A DNA stretch of 64,000 bases, from contig NZ_CP048409.1 of assembly GCF_010448835.1 (NCBI RefSeq), positions 2,364,001 to 2,428,000 on the forward strand, written 5' to 3'. Below, in pieces: positions 8,522-16,164 of this stretch. Made by a program: the position numbers and the translations under genes. This stretch comes from Draconibacterium halophilum. Its GTDB lineage: Bacteria; Bacteroidota; Bacteroidia; Bacteroidales; Prolixibacteraceae. Within the stretch, counting starts at the first letter, position 1. Each line of letters starts with the position of its first letter. The notes beneath the pieces are model-generated. The model was not told the origin of the DNA, made no database searches, and was given only the letters and a program-made list of their open reading frames with translations.

Positions 8522-8552
8522 CAAAAGCAGCTTAACAGGCTGCTTTTTTGTT
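8492..8552 (+). repeat. tRNA-Asp 3' end duplication, left copy
   Basis: 61 bases covering the variable loop, T-arm, acceptor 3' strand and terminator of the intact tRNA. Bases 8502-8552 recur exactly at 8859-8909 and 8492-8501 recur at 8805-8814. Confidence 0.92.
8524..8549 (+). terminator. Terminator of the tRNA-Asp pair (copy 1)
   Basis: AAAGCAGC, loop TTAACAG, GCTGCTTTTTT. It lies between copy 2 of the tRNA and the GIY-YIG ATG at 8553, and an identical copy occurs at 8881-8906. The nuclease gene can be transcribed from the tRNA promoter only by read-through. Confidence 0.8.
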
Positions 8553-8801
8553 ATGAAATATTACGTTTATATCATCTATTCTTTAAGTACCGACACTTAC
8601 TATAAGGGGCAAACATCTTGTCTTGACTCCCGTTTGTCGCGTCATAACTCTGGTTACGAGAAATCTACACAACATGGTGCTCCCTGGAAATTAGTTTGGA
8701 GCACAACAAAAGCAACAAGAGGAGAGGCTTTATATCTCGAAAAGAAATTGAAAAATTTATCGAGGCAGAAAACACTGGAGTTTATAAAAAAGTATAGCTG
8801 A
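8553..8801 (+). CDS. Small GIY-YIG family endonuclease
   Basis: 82 residues from the ATG at 8553. The frame is open further upstream into the tRNA, but that part only translates tRNA sequence, so I start here. It is a single GIY-YIG catalytic domain of the YhbQ/UPF0213 type: KYYVYIIYS (GIY position), TYYKGQT (YIG position), the Arg/His pair RLSRHNSG, and Glu in LYLEKKLK as expected metal ligand. Proteins of this size have no DNA-recognition domain. It fills the whole space between duplicated tRNA-Asp 3' ends: the ATG follows the first repeat directly, and the second repeat begins 3 bases after the stop. No promoter of its own is visible. Substrate unknown. Confidence 0.88.
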   Translation: MKYYVYIIYSLSTDTYYKGQTSCLDSRLSRHNSGYEKSTQHGAPWKLVWSTTKATRGEALYLEKKLKNLSRQKTLEFIKKYS

Positions 8802-8804
8802 AGA

Positions 8805-8909
8805 AGGTCGCGAGCCCTGACGCCTTTTAGGGTCAGGATGCTGACCAAAGCGTCAGCATTCGAGTCTCGTCGTCACCGCAAAAGCAGCTTAACAGGCTGC
8901 TTTTTTGTT
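8805..8909 (+). repeat. tRNA-Asp 3' end duplication, right copy, split by a 44-nt double-hairpin insert
   Basis: Ten bases (8805-8814) match the end of the variable loop and the 5' T-stem. Then come 44 foreign bases (8815-8858), then a 51-base exact copy of the tRNA 3' end and terminator (8859-8909). The insert lies exactly at the T-stem/T-loop border. It can form CCTGAC/GTCAGG (8816-8821/8832-8837) and TGCTGAC/GTCAGCA (8839-8845/8852-8858), or instead CTGACGC/GCGTCAG (8817-8823/8850-8856). This fragment cannot be a tRNA. Confidence 0.9.
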
Positions 8910-9025
8910 TTACAGATAATTTGATTTTACCACAAACAAAGCCACCAGGAGTATTTTCCACTGTTTTCCATAAAATTTTATATCTTTCCACTTAAATTTA
9001 CAAACCCAACTTTAAGTTAATTACC

Positions 9026-9673
9026 ATGAAAAGAACCGCTTCGCTTTTTATTATTGCATTGTTTGTGCTTACTTCTGTCAAAGTAATGGCACAATATCCA
9101 TCTGTTACATTCTTTGGAGGTGCAAATATGGCCACTACCGATTGGAAATTTGGAAACGAAGATACGGATGTTGAAGATTCGTATAAGGCCTTGTACGGAA
9201 TGAATATTGGCGCGCTGTACGAATATGTGTTAAACAAAGATAAATCGCAGGAAATCGCGGTGGAAGGCGGTTTGATTTTTGAAAATAAAGGTTTTAACAG
9301 GAAGTCGACAGACAACAAAACCACAATGTACTTTATAGATGTTCCCTTGTATGTAAAATATCTGCATCGGTTCAGGAGTAGAAATAAGTTGTATGTTGGA
9401 GCCGGTCCTTTTGTAGGAATGGGGCTGTTTGGTAATGCTGATTTATCCAATGATTCAGAATCGCTTAAATTCGGAAATGATCCCATTGATCATGATTATA
9501 AAAGACTGGATTACGGAGTTACCGGAAAAGTAGGTTTCCTGTTTCTAAACGGTTTTAATATGTGTGTGTCGTATGATTATGGTTTTGCCGATATTAAACC
9601 AAACGAGATTCAGGAAGCAAAAACAAAAGTTTTACGTTTATCGCTTGGTTATACTATAAGATTAGACGATTAG
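9026..9673 (+). CDS. Outer-membrane beta-barrel protein (PorT-like)
   Basis: 215 residues with a signal peptide (MKRTASLFIIALFVLTSVKVMAQ, cleavage after AQ). The mature part alternates hydrophobic and polar residues in strands: GMNIGALYEYVL, EIAVEGGLIFENKGF, YFIDVPLYVKYLHRF, LYVGAGPFVGMGLFG, and a last strand LRLSLGYTIRL, as in the PorT/outer-membrane beta-barrel domain family of Bacteroidota. Role unknown; small barrels of this type are structural or secretion-linked. It lies 30 bases before an AraC regulator on the same strand, so the two may be cotranscribed. Confidence 0.75.
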   Translation: MKRTASLFIIALFVLTSVKVMAQYPSVTFFGGANMATTDWKFGNEDTDVEDSYKALYGMNIGALYEYVLNKDKSQEIAVEGGLIFENKGFNRKSTDNKTTMYFIDVPLYVKYLHRFRSRNKLYVGAGPFVGMGLFGNADLSNDSESLKFGNDPIDHDYKRLDYGVTGKVGFLFLNGFNMCVSYDYGFADIKPNEIQEAKTKVLRLSLGYTIRLDD

Positions 9674-9703
9674 AAATAACCAGGGGCTACATCTATAAAT
9701 TAA

Positions 9704-10585
9704 GTGAAAGCAGATTCTGAAAATTTACCGGTATACAGCTTGCATAATTTTAGTTCGGAAGAACGTGCAAGTCAGCAGTTTCAGGTCGAAGTATTTGATG
9801 CCAACCGGCATTTTGCGGTAAAGTACCCGCATCGTCACGATTTTTTTGAGGTATTGCACCTGCAAAAGGGAAGTGGCTCGCATGTTATCGACGGAAATAA
9901 ATATAATATTGAGCCGCCCTGTGTGTTTTTTATGTCGCCGGGTCAGGCCCACAAAATTGAGCTTTCAAGCGATATTGAAGGTTTTATTTTTATTTTTACC
10001 TCTGATTTTTACCTTCTAAATCAGCGAAATCCTAACCGTTTGATTGAGTTTCCGTTCTTTTTTACCATTCGGCAAGATAATCCGCCTCTACTTTTAACGA
10101 ATACGAATGATAAGCTATTTCTGGAAAGTTTATTCAGAAAAGGCGTTGACGAAATCGGTAAGCCCGAAGGTTATTCCATAGAAATTTTACGATCGGTTCT
10201 CGATCTTATTCTAACAACGTGTGCCTCGCTGTATCCATACGATGATAACCGTTGGAAAGGAAAGGGGCATATTGTCGTAAAAAAATTCTTTCAGTTATTG
10301 GAAGAGCATTTTCATGAGAATCTTTCGGTGGCAGAGTATGCCGATATTATGGCGATAACGCCTAATCATTTAACCCAAACAGTAACGCAATTAACCGGAA
10401 AAACGTCATCGCAGCTTATTAAATCGAAGCAGATTATTGAAATTAAACGATTGCTGGTGCATACCAATCTTAATGTTTCCGAAATTGCAACAAAGATGAA
10501 CTTCTCCGATCAGAGTTATTTTACCAAGTTCTTTAAGCGCGAAGTAGGTTTATCTCCTTTACAGTTTCGTGCACAATCTCTCTGA
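9704..10585 (+). CDS. AraC-family transcription regulator
   Basis: 293 residues from a GTG start; no ATG lies near the 5' end. Residues ~25-110 are an AraC-type cupin (YPHRHDFFEVLHLQKGSG, then FFMSPGQAHKIE). Residues ~195-290 hold the two helix-turn-helix motifs: LSVAEYADIMAITPNHLTQ and the signature NVSEIATKMNFSDQSYFTKFFK. The cupin should bind a small ligand that cannot be predicted. Downstream lies ilvC, 235 bases away, with two ~20-base direct repeats (10669-10708), the kind of site AraC proteins bind. Control of ilvC by this protein is thus possible, but unproven. Confidence 0.88.
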   Translation: MKADSENLPVYSLHNFSSEERASQQFQVEVFDANRHFAVKYPHRHDFFEVLHLQKGSGSHVIDGNKYNIEPPCVFFMSPGQAHKIELSSDIEGFIFIFTSDFYLLNQRNPNRLIEFPFFFTIRQDNPPLLLTNTNDKLFLESLFRKGVDEIGKPEGYSIEILRSVLDLILTTCASLYPYDDNRWKGKGHIVVKKFFQLLEEHFHENLSVAEYADIMAITPNHLTQTVTQLTGKTSSQLIKSKQIIEIKRLLVHTNLNVSEIATKMNFSDQSYFTKFFKREVGLSPLQFRAQSL

Positions 10586-10668
10586 TATTGGTAAAATTCC
10601 ATTTTTTTAAAATTGTTTAAGCTGTTGAAAATTAGTCTCGTAATTTTAATGCTTAAAATATAGTTAAA

Positions 10669-10718
10669 ACCTAAATCCATGAAAATTACCTAAAATTCAT
10701 GTAATTTTACATTTTAGG
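10669..10718. promoter_or_regulatory. Tandem direct repeats and interlocked inverted repeats upstream of ilvC
   Basis: ACCTAAATCCATGAAAATT (10669-10687) is followed at once by ACCTAAAATTCATGTAATTT (10688-10707). The same stretch carries AAAATTAC/GTAATTTT (10682-10689/10701-10708) and CCTAAAAT/ATTTTAGG (10689-10696/10711-10718). Candidate operator of the adjacent AraC regulator or a leader structure. Confidence 0.5.
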
Positions 10719-10820
10719 CTTGCAGAAATTTTGTTGCTTTGTATTCAGCTTTGTGTATTCAGGTATAAACAGCGGAATGTTACAGCTTAAAAGTATATTA
10801 ATCGTAAAAAATAAAATATC

Positions 10821-12296
10821 ATGGAAAATTATTTCAATACATTACCACTTCGTCTTCAATTAGACCAATTGGGAAAATGCGACTTTATGGATGAGTCGGA
10901 ATTTGCAGGCGGAGTTGAAAAACTTAAAGGAAAACAAATTGTAGTGCTGGGCTGTGGTGCACAGGGATTAAACCAGGGATTAAATCTTCGCGACAGCGGA
11001 CTGAATGTAGCTTATGCGTTACGTCAGACTGCAATCGATGAAAAACGTGCATCGTTTGTAAATGCTACCGAAAACGGTTTTGAGGTAGGCACTTTTGACG
11101 AATTGGTGCCAAAAGCAGATTTGGTACTCAACCTTACTCCGGACAAACAACACACGCCTGTTGTAAATAAGGTGGTGCCTCTGATGAAGAAAGGAGCATG
11201 TTTGGCTTACTCACACGGTTTTAATATTGTGGAAGAAGGAATGCAGATTCGAGACGACATCACTGTAATTATGGTGGCACCAAAATCTCCGGGTTCAGAA
11301 GTGCGTGCTGAGTACCTGCGTGGATTTGGTGTGCCAACCTTAATTGCTGTTCACCGCGAAAATGATCCGAACGGCGATGGTTTGGAAATTGCCAAAGCTT
11401 ACGCCGTTGGAACAGGTGGTCATAAAGCAGGTGTTTTGCATTCGTCGTTTGTTGCCGAAGTAAAATCGGATTTGATGGGAGAACAAACCATTCTTTGTGG
11501 TTTACTGCAAACCGGTTCTATTTTGAGTTTCAATAAAATGATTGAAAAAGGAATTGATGCCGGTTATGCATCGAAACTGATTCAATATGGTTGGGAAACA
11601 ATTACCGAAGCATTAAAATTTGGCGGAATTACCAATATGATGGATCGCTTGTCGAATCCGGCAAAAATTGAAGCTTACAAATTATCAGAAGAATTAAAAG
11701 AGATAATGCGTCCGTTGTTTGAAAAACATATGGATGATATTATGAGTGGTGCTTTCTCGTCAACCATGATGGAAGACTGGAGTAATGATGACAAAAATTT
11801 GTTAGGATGGCGAGCCGCTACAGGCGAAACGGCTTTCGAGAAAACACCGGCAGGAGACGTTGAAATTACCGAGCAGGAGTACTTCGACAATGGAACTTTA
11901 ATGGTTGCCTTTGTAAAATCGGGCGTAGAACTGGCTTTTGAAGTGATGACAGAATCGGGCATTAAAGAGGAATCGGCATATTACGAATCGTTACACGAAA
12001 CACCGTTGATTGCCAATACAATTGCTCGTAAAAAACTATTCGAAATGAACCGTACAATTTCTGACACTGCTGAATATGGTTGTTACTTGTTCGATCACGC
12101 TTGTAAGCCATTATTGGCCGACTTTATGAGCAAAATAGATACCAAAGTAATTGGCAAAAACTTTAATGAAGCAATTGAGGGACATGTTGACAACAAAGAA
12201 CTTATTGACGTTAATGATGCCATTCGTTACAGCGATGTTGAAATTATTGGTGCGGAGTTACGCGAAGCAATGGAAGCAATGGACGCGATCATCTAG
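10821..12296 (+). CDS. ilvC: Ketol-acid reductoisomerase (NADP+), class II
   Basis: 491 residues, the long E. coli-like class II form with a duplicated C-terminal knotted domain. It catalyses the isomeroreduction of acetolactate and acetohydroxybutyrate in valine, leucine and isoleucine synthesis. The dinucleotide-binding loop VLGCGAQGLNQG is at 42-53, the conserved MVAPKSPGSEVR at ~150-161 and the metal-binding Glu/Asp region DLMGEQTILCG near 218. It stands alone rather than in the ilvD-ilvB-ilvN-ilvC operon common in Bacteroidota; ilvD, ilvB and ilvN are absent here. A hairpin terminator follows. Confidence 0.96.
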   Translation: MENYFNTLPLRLQLDQLGKCDFMDESEFAGGVEKLKGKQIVVLGCGAQGLNQGLNLRDSGLNVAYALRQTAIDEKRASFVNATENGFEVGTFDELVPKADLVLNLTPDKQHTPVVNKVVPLMKKGACLAYSHGFNIVEEGMQIRDDITVIMVAPKSPGSEVRAEYLRGFGVPTLIAVHRENDPNGDGLEIAKAYAVGTGGHKAGVLHSSFVAEVKSDLMGEQTILCGLLQTGSILSFNKMIEKGIDAGYASKLIQYGWETITEALKFGGITNMMDRLSNPAKIEAYKLSEELKEIMRPLFEKHMDDIMSGAFSSTMMEDWSNDDKNLLGWRAATGETAFEKTPAGDVEITEQEYFDNGTLMVAFVKSGVELAFEVMTESGIKEESAYYESLHETPLIANTIARKKLFEMNRTISDTAEYGCYLFDHACKPLLADFMSKIDTKVIGKNFNEAIEGHVDNKELIDVNDAIRYSDVEIIGAELREAMEAMDAII

Positions 12297-12347
12297 AAAG
12301 TTTTATTTTTTGAACGAATAACAACCGACGAACATATATAGTCGAAG

Positions 12348-12382
12348 CTGGCTCTGCCTTTTAGGTAGGGCCAGTTTATTTT
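12348..12382 (+). terminator. Terminator of ilvC
   Basis: CTGGCTCTGCC (12348-12358), loop TTTTA, GGTAGGGCCAG with two G-U pairs, then TTTATTTT. Between here and 12524 I see nothing else. Confidence 0.7.
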
Positions 12383-12524
12383 GCACGAGTTACTGCGGTT
12401 ATTGTTTTGACTGGAAGCAGTTAATGCGGCACTTCTGGAAGTATACGAAAGCCGCAAAATGGTGGTTTGTTCTTTGTTTATCAGTTAGTTAGATGTTTTT
12501 TATTTTTTCTGTCGGTGATGGCTT

Positions 12525-12962
12525 TTATTCGTTCATAAATGTTACTTGCTTCCATTCAAAGTCAATGGTATCATTTTTTTGTGGAGCACCGGGAGTTGTT
12601 CTTTTGTAATAAATGCGCCACTGTTGTTCTATTTCGGGTGATCAGTGCCTTCGAGGTGCCCGTAAGAACACCCGATTTTAATGTGCTGCGCCAATTGTAT
12701 CGCCCGGTAAGAATGCCGTACCGGGGTGTACACACAACGGATGAGGTGTGAGCGTCGGTAAATTGTATGCCTTCAGCTGCCAGCCTGTCGATGTTTGGTG
12801 TGTTAATTTTACTCTGCTCGTTAAAAACGGATACATCACCATAACCGAGATCATCGGTTAGTATATAAATGATATTCGGATTTTTGTCTTTTCCCTTGTG
12901 GGAGGAACATCCACCAACAAGAAAAAAACAATTAAACAAAAAGGTAAAGTTAAGTGCTTCAT
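12525..12962 (-). pseudogene. Decayed sulfatase lipoprotein gene (N- and C-terminal pieces)
   Basis: Three lesions are visible. (1) From the ATG at 12962 a lipoprotein signal starts (MKHLTLPFCLIVF), but reading LVGGCSSHKG needs one base fewer in the T6 run, so the frame breaks. (2) The sulfatase N-terminus follows (NPNIIYILTDDLGYGDVSVF, later NTPNIDRLAAEG and a CTPRYGILTGRYNW motif). The usual C-x-P-S-R activation motif has lost its Ser, so formylglycine conversion is unlikely. (3) After AHLLQKN the sequence jumps, in another frame, to TTPGAPQKNDTIDFEWKQ and a stop at 12525-12527, which looks like a sulfatase C-terminus. Some 350 central residues are missing. Together these are a remnant, not a gene. 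Confidence 0.82.
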
Positions 12963-13169
12963 TGGTTTATGCTAATTCTTAAAATTGATATAAATGAAAG
13001 TCCGTTCAAAGATAAAAGGTTCGGACAGATTATTTCTGATCGTTTTATTTTTCAACAATTTTTTAGAAAGTAATTGCCAAACCTAAAATGAATTCGCATT
13101 GGCAAGTAACACCAATTTAAATTTTACAGGCAATATGTACCGAAACCCTATCACTTAGCGCATAATTCG

Positions 13170-13177
13170 TATATTTG
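13170..13177 (+). promoter_or_regulatory. -7 element of the pheA promoter
   Basis: TATATTTG matches TAnnTTTG and lies 20 bases before the pheA ATG. No clear -33 element was seen. Confidence 0.5.
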
Positions 13178-13196
13178 GTCTGCATAAAAGAAAATA

Positions 13197-14027
13197 ATGA
13201 AACGGATAGCGATACAAGGAATTGCCGGCTCTTTTCACGAGGATGCGGCGCGAAGATATTTCAACGATGATATTGAGGTGGTTGAATGTAAGACATTTAC
13301 AACCGTTTGCGACATGATTGATAACGATGAGGTGGATTATGCCGTTATGGCCATTGAGAATTCTATTGCCGGTAGTTTATTAAATAATTACCAGCTGATT
13401 CGCGATTATCATTTACGCATTATTGGCGAAATTTATATCCATATTCAAATGAATTTGTTGGTGAACGATGGTGTAAACCCGGCAGATATAAAAGATATTC
13501 ACTCGCACCCCATTGCGCTGCGCCAGTGTATGGAGTACATCGAGCATAATTACCCGAATGCTCAGCTGCATGAGAAATTGGATACGGCAGCTTCATCGAA
13601 ACTGGTGGCTGATAAACAGCTGAAAGATGCCGCATCTATCGCCAACCTGCGATCGGCAGATTTGTATGGGCTCAATGTTTTGGAAACCGGTATTGAAACC
13701 AATAAGAAAAACTACACCCGCTTTTGGATTTTGTCGAAACATGGCAATCCAACCGAGGAATCCAATAAAGCATCGGTGTGTTTTGAAGTTGGACACTTTC
13801 ACGGATCGCTGGCGGCTGTATTGAATACATTTGCCAAGAATGAAATCAACCTCACGAAGATTCAATCAGTACCGAAAATTGGTAAACCCAACGAGTATAC
13901 ATTCCACGTTGATATTGAATGGGAGAAAGCGGAAAACTACGACAAGGCGATACATCAGGTGTTGAAATGTGCATCGAGCTTGTCGATTTTAGGCGAATAC
14001 GAAAAAGGCAACCTACATAACGAATAA
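13197..14027 (+). CDS. pheA: Prephenate dehydratase
   Basis: 276 residues: a monofunctional dehydratase with no chorismate mutase part. It converts prephenate to phenylpyruvate. Catalytic domain at ~3-180 (AIQGIAGSFHEDAA at the start, MAIENSIAGSLL at 51-62, the catalytic TRF triad at 174-176) and a C-terminal ACT domain at ~190-275 for phenylalanine feedback (SVCFEVGHFHGSLAAVLNTF). The usual ESRP effector motif reads QSVP here. The next gene, a flavodoxin, starts 17 bases after the stop and an aminotransferase follows, forming a phenylalanine operon. Confidence 0.94.
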   Translation: MKRIAIQGIAGSFHEDAARRYFNDDIEVVECKTFTTVCDMIDNDEVDYAVMAIENSIAGSLLNNYQLIRDYHLRIIGEIYIHIQMNLLVNDGVNPADIKDIHSHPIALRQCMEYIEHNYPNAQLHEKLDTAASSKLVADKQLKDAASIANLRSADLYGLNVLETGIETNKKNYTRFWILSKHGNPTEESNKASVCFEVGHFHGSLAAVLNTFAKNEINLTKIQSVPKIGKPNEYTFHVDIEWEKAENYDKAIHQVLKCASSLSILGEYEKGNLHNE

Positions 14028-14044
14028 AACTTAAACGATAAGAT

Positions 14045-14569
14045 ATGAGTAAAATAGCAATTTTTTACGGTCCTCAAGGTGGATCAGTAAACCACGTGGC
14101 AGACAAGATAAAAGAACTGATCGGCGAAGATAAAGTGGAGATGGTAGCAGTTAAAAATGCTTCGGCTGCCGATCTGGAAAAATATGATAAAATAATTTTT
14201 GGTCTTTCAACTGTTGGTAAAGACACCTGGGATTCAAATTATTCGACCAACGACTGGGGAAAATTCCTGCCCGAAATATCGAAAGTGGATTACAGCGAAA
14301 AAACAGTAGCTATTTTTGGCTTGGGCGACCATGTAACTTATGCGAAGGCATTTGTTGATCACATAGGATTGCTGGGCAAAGAGCTGATGAAAAATGATGC
14401 TGTTCTGGTTGGTCCGGTTGATACTGATGGTTACGAATACGAAGAATCTGACGCTGTGATTGATGGAAAATTTATTGGTTTGCCGCTTGATGAAGATTTT
14501 GAATCGGAGATGACCGACGAACGTTTGGCAGCCTGGATTGAGCAAATCAAACCTGACTTCGGATTTTAG
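14045..14569 (+). CDS. fldA: Flavodoxin
   Basis: 174 residues, long-chain flavodoxin size. It carries one FMN and shuttles single electrons in the cytoplasm. N-terminal strand and phosphate loop KIAIFYGPQGGSVNHVADKI (the usual T/S-G-x-T loop reads PQGGSVN). FMN-contact loops are GLSTVGKDTWDSNY near 58 and FGLGDHVTYAKAFVDHIG near 96. It begins 17 bases after pheA and precedes the aminotransferase by 182 bases, so it is probably cotranscribed with pheA. A redox protein has no obvious role in phenylalanine synthesis; its partner is not in the window. Confidence 0.92.
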   Translation: MSKIAIFYGPQGGSVNHVADKIKELIGEDKVEMVAVKNASAADLEKYDKIIFGLSTVGKDTWDSNYSTNDWGKFLPEISKVDYSEKTVAIFGLGDHVTYAKAFVDHIGLLGKELMKNDAVLVGPVDTDGYEYEESDAVIDGKFIGLPLDEDFESEMTDERLAAWIEQIKPDFGF

Positions 14570-14751
14570 AGACTGTGAGCACTGAGGTATAGACACTGTG
14601 AGATTGTTAAATTCTGGTTTTAGCTTTCTATCATTTTCTGTGCGAAACTCTGTGACTTCGCTGTGCAACTCTTTGGTATAATTAATTATTGAATTGTATT
14701 ACAGGTTGATTTATGCCTGGATACTGAACTCAAAACATTGAACCTAAAAGC

Positions 14752-16065
14752 ATGAACAATTCACCTCTCGACAAAAAACTTGTTGAAGAAAAGATAGCGC
14801 AATTGCGCATTCCCGACATTGGTAAAGCATCCATTCGCGAAATTGTTGCGTTGGTAAATCTGGTTGAAGAAGCCAGTAATTTTAAATACGTACGCATGGA
14901 AATGGGCGTGCCCGGATTGCCGCCCGCGAAAGTTGGAGTTGAAGCCGAAAAAGATGCCCTCGACCGTGGTGTGGCAGCCATTTATCCAATGGTTGACGGG
15001 ATAAAACCCCTGAAAGAGGAATCATCAAAATTCATTAAAAACTTTATGGATATTGATGTGGCACCGGCAGGATGTATTCCAACCACCGGATCGATGCAGG
15101 GAACTTACGCAGCTTTTATGGCTGCCGGTAACTGTGATAAGAAAAAGGATACTGTTTTATTTATCGATCCCGGATTTCCGGTGCAGAAACAGCAAATGAT
15201 GGTTTTGGGCCAGAAGTTTGAAACCTTCGATGTATTTAATTATCGGGGCGAAAAACTGAAGGAGAAAATGGAATCGTTTCTTGAAAAAGGAAACATTAAC
15301 TCCATAGTTTATTCCAATCCGAACAACCCGGCATGGATCTGTTTTAATGATGAGGAATTGAAGATTATTGGCGAGTTAGCCAATAAATACGATGTGATTG
15401 TAATGGAAGATCTGGCTTATTTTGGCATGGATTTCCGAACCGATTTCTCGAAGCCGGGCGAATCGCCTTATCCACCAACGGTAGCCAATTACACCGATAA
15501 TTATGTGCTGTTTATTAGCAGCTCGAAAATTTTCTCCTATGCCGGTCAACGAGTTGGTATAATGGCTATTTCTGATAAATTGTTTAACCGCGATTACTCC
15601 GATTTGCAGGAACGTTTTAAAGGAACAACTTTTGGAGCAACCATAACCTTGCGATTGCTGTATTCGCTTTCGTCGGGTACCAGTCATTCGGCCCAATGGG
15701 CGCTGGCAGCAATGTTTAAAGCAGCTAACGATGGTGAATTTAATTTTGTAGAAGGCGTAAAAGCTTATGGCGAACGTGCTAAAAAAATGAAACGACTTTT
15801 CCTGGAAAACGGTTTTGAAGTAGTTTACGAAAACGATTTGGCTGTGCCAATTGCCGATGGATTTTATTTTACCATTGGCTATCCCGGAATGTCCGGGAAT
15901 GAGTTGGTTGCCAACCTACTTTTCTACGGAGTAAGTGCCATAGCGCTTGATAATACCGGTAGCGAGGAGGAAGGAATTCGCGCCTGTGTTTCGTTTGTGT
16001 TGCCGCACCAGTTTGGCGACCTCGAGAAGCGCCTGAAATTGTTTAACGAAAATTTTTCAAAATAA
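14752..16065 (+). CDS. Class I/II PLP-dependent aminotransferase (probably aromatic or prephenate)
   Basis: 437 residues of fold-type I aminotransferase. The PLP-binding Lys is K259 in SSSKIFSYAGQRVG; the Asn/Asp pair appears as SNPNNPAWICF near 190 and MEDLAYFGMDF near 226, and the phosphate-binding Arg in YAGQRVG. It lies in line after pheA and fldA, so transfer of an amino group to phenylpyruvate or prephenate is the most likely job. Aspartate aminotransferase activity cannot be excluded. The 182-base spacer before it holds degenerate CTGTGAG-type repeats but no gene. Confidence 0.85.
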   Translation: MNNSPLDKKLVEEKIAQLRIPDIGKASIREIVALVNLVEEASNFKYVRMEMGVPGLPPAKVGVEAEKDALDRGVAAIYPMVDGIKPLKEESSKFIKNFMDIDVAPAGCIPTTGSMQGTYAAFMAAGNCDKKKDTVLFIDPGFPVQKQQMMVLGQKFETFDVFNYRGEKLKEKMESFLEKGNINSIVYSNPNNPAWICFNDEELKIIGELANKYDVIVMEDLAYFGMDFRTDFSKPGESPYPPTVANYTDNYVLFISSSKIFSYAGQRVGIMAISDKLFNRDYSDLQERFKGTTFGATITLRLLYSLSSGTSHSAQWALAAMFKAANDGEFNFVEGVKAYGERAKKMKRLFLENGFEVVYENDLAVPIADGFYFTIGYPGMSGNELVANLLFYGVSAIALDNTGSEEEGIRACVSFVLPHQFGDLEKRLKLFNENFSK

Positions 16066-16070
16066 ACTTT

Positions 16071-16146
16071 TGTCATTTCGAACGAGAGTAGCGAGAGAGA
16101 AATCTGTTTTGAAATAGATTTCTCGTCGTTTCTCCTCGAAATGACA
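16071..16146. repeat. Interspersed palindromic element (TGTCATTTCGA type)
   Basis: Outer arms TGTCATTTCGA (16071-16081) and TCGAAATGACA (16136-16146); inner arms GAGAAATCT (16097-16105) and AGATTTCTC (16116-16124). It fills the space between two genes. A partial relative lies at 34852-34880. Confidence 0.75.
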
Positions 16147-16164
16147 GGCGAGATATAGAACGGA

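Noticed and set aside
8463..8552. Upstream extension of the GIY-YIG frame into the tRNA
   Set aside because: The 30 extra codons are the translation of tRNA-Asp and its terminator; the GIY-YIG domain begins at the ATG at 8553.
8805..8880. A third tRNA-Asp
   Set aside because: Only the 3' third is present and its T-arm is split by 44 bases; there is no acceptor 5' strand, D-arm or anticodon arm.
16071..16146. CRISPR-like or attachment-site repeat
   Set aside because: It is one palindrome with no regular spacing or integrase; it fits the common interspersed palindromes of Bacteroidota.
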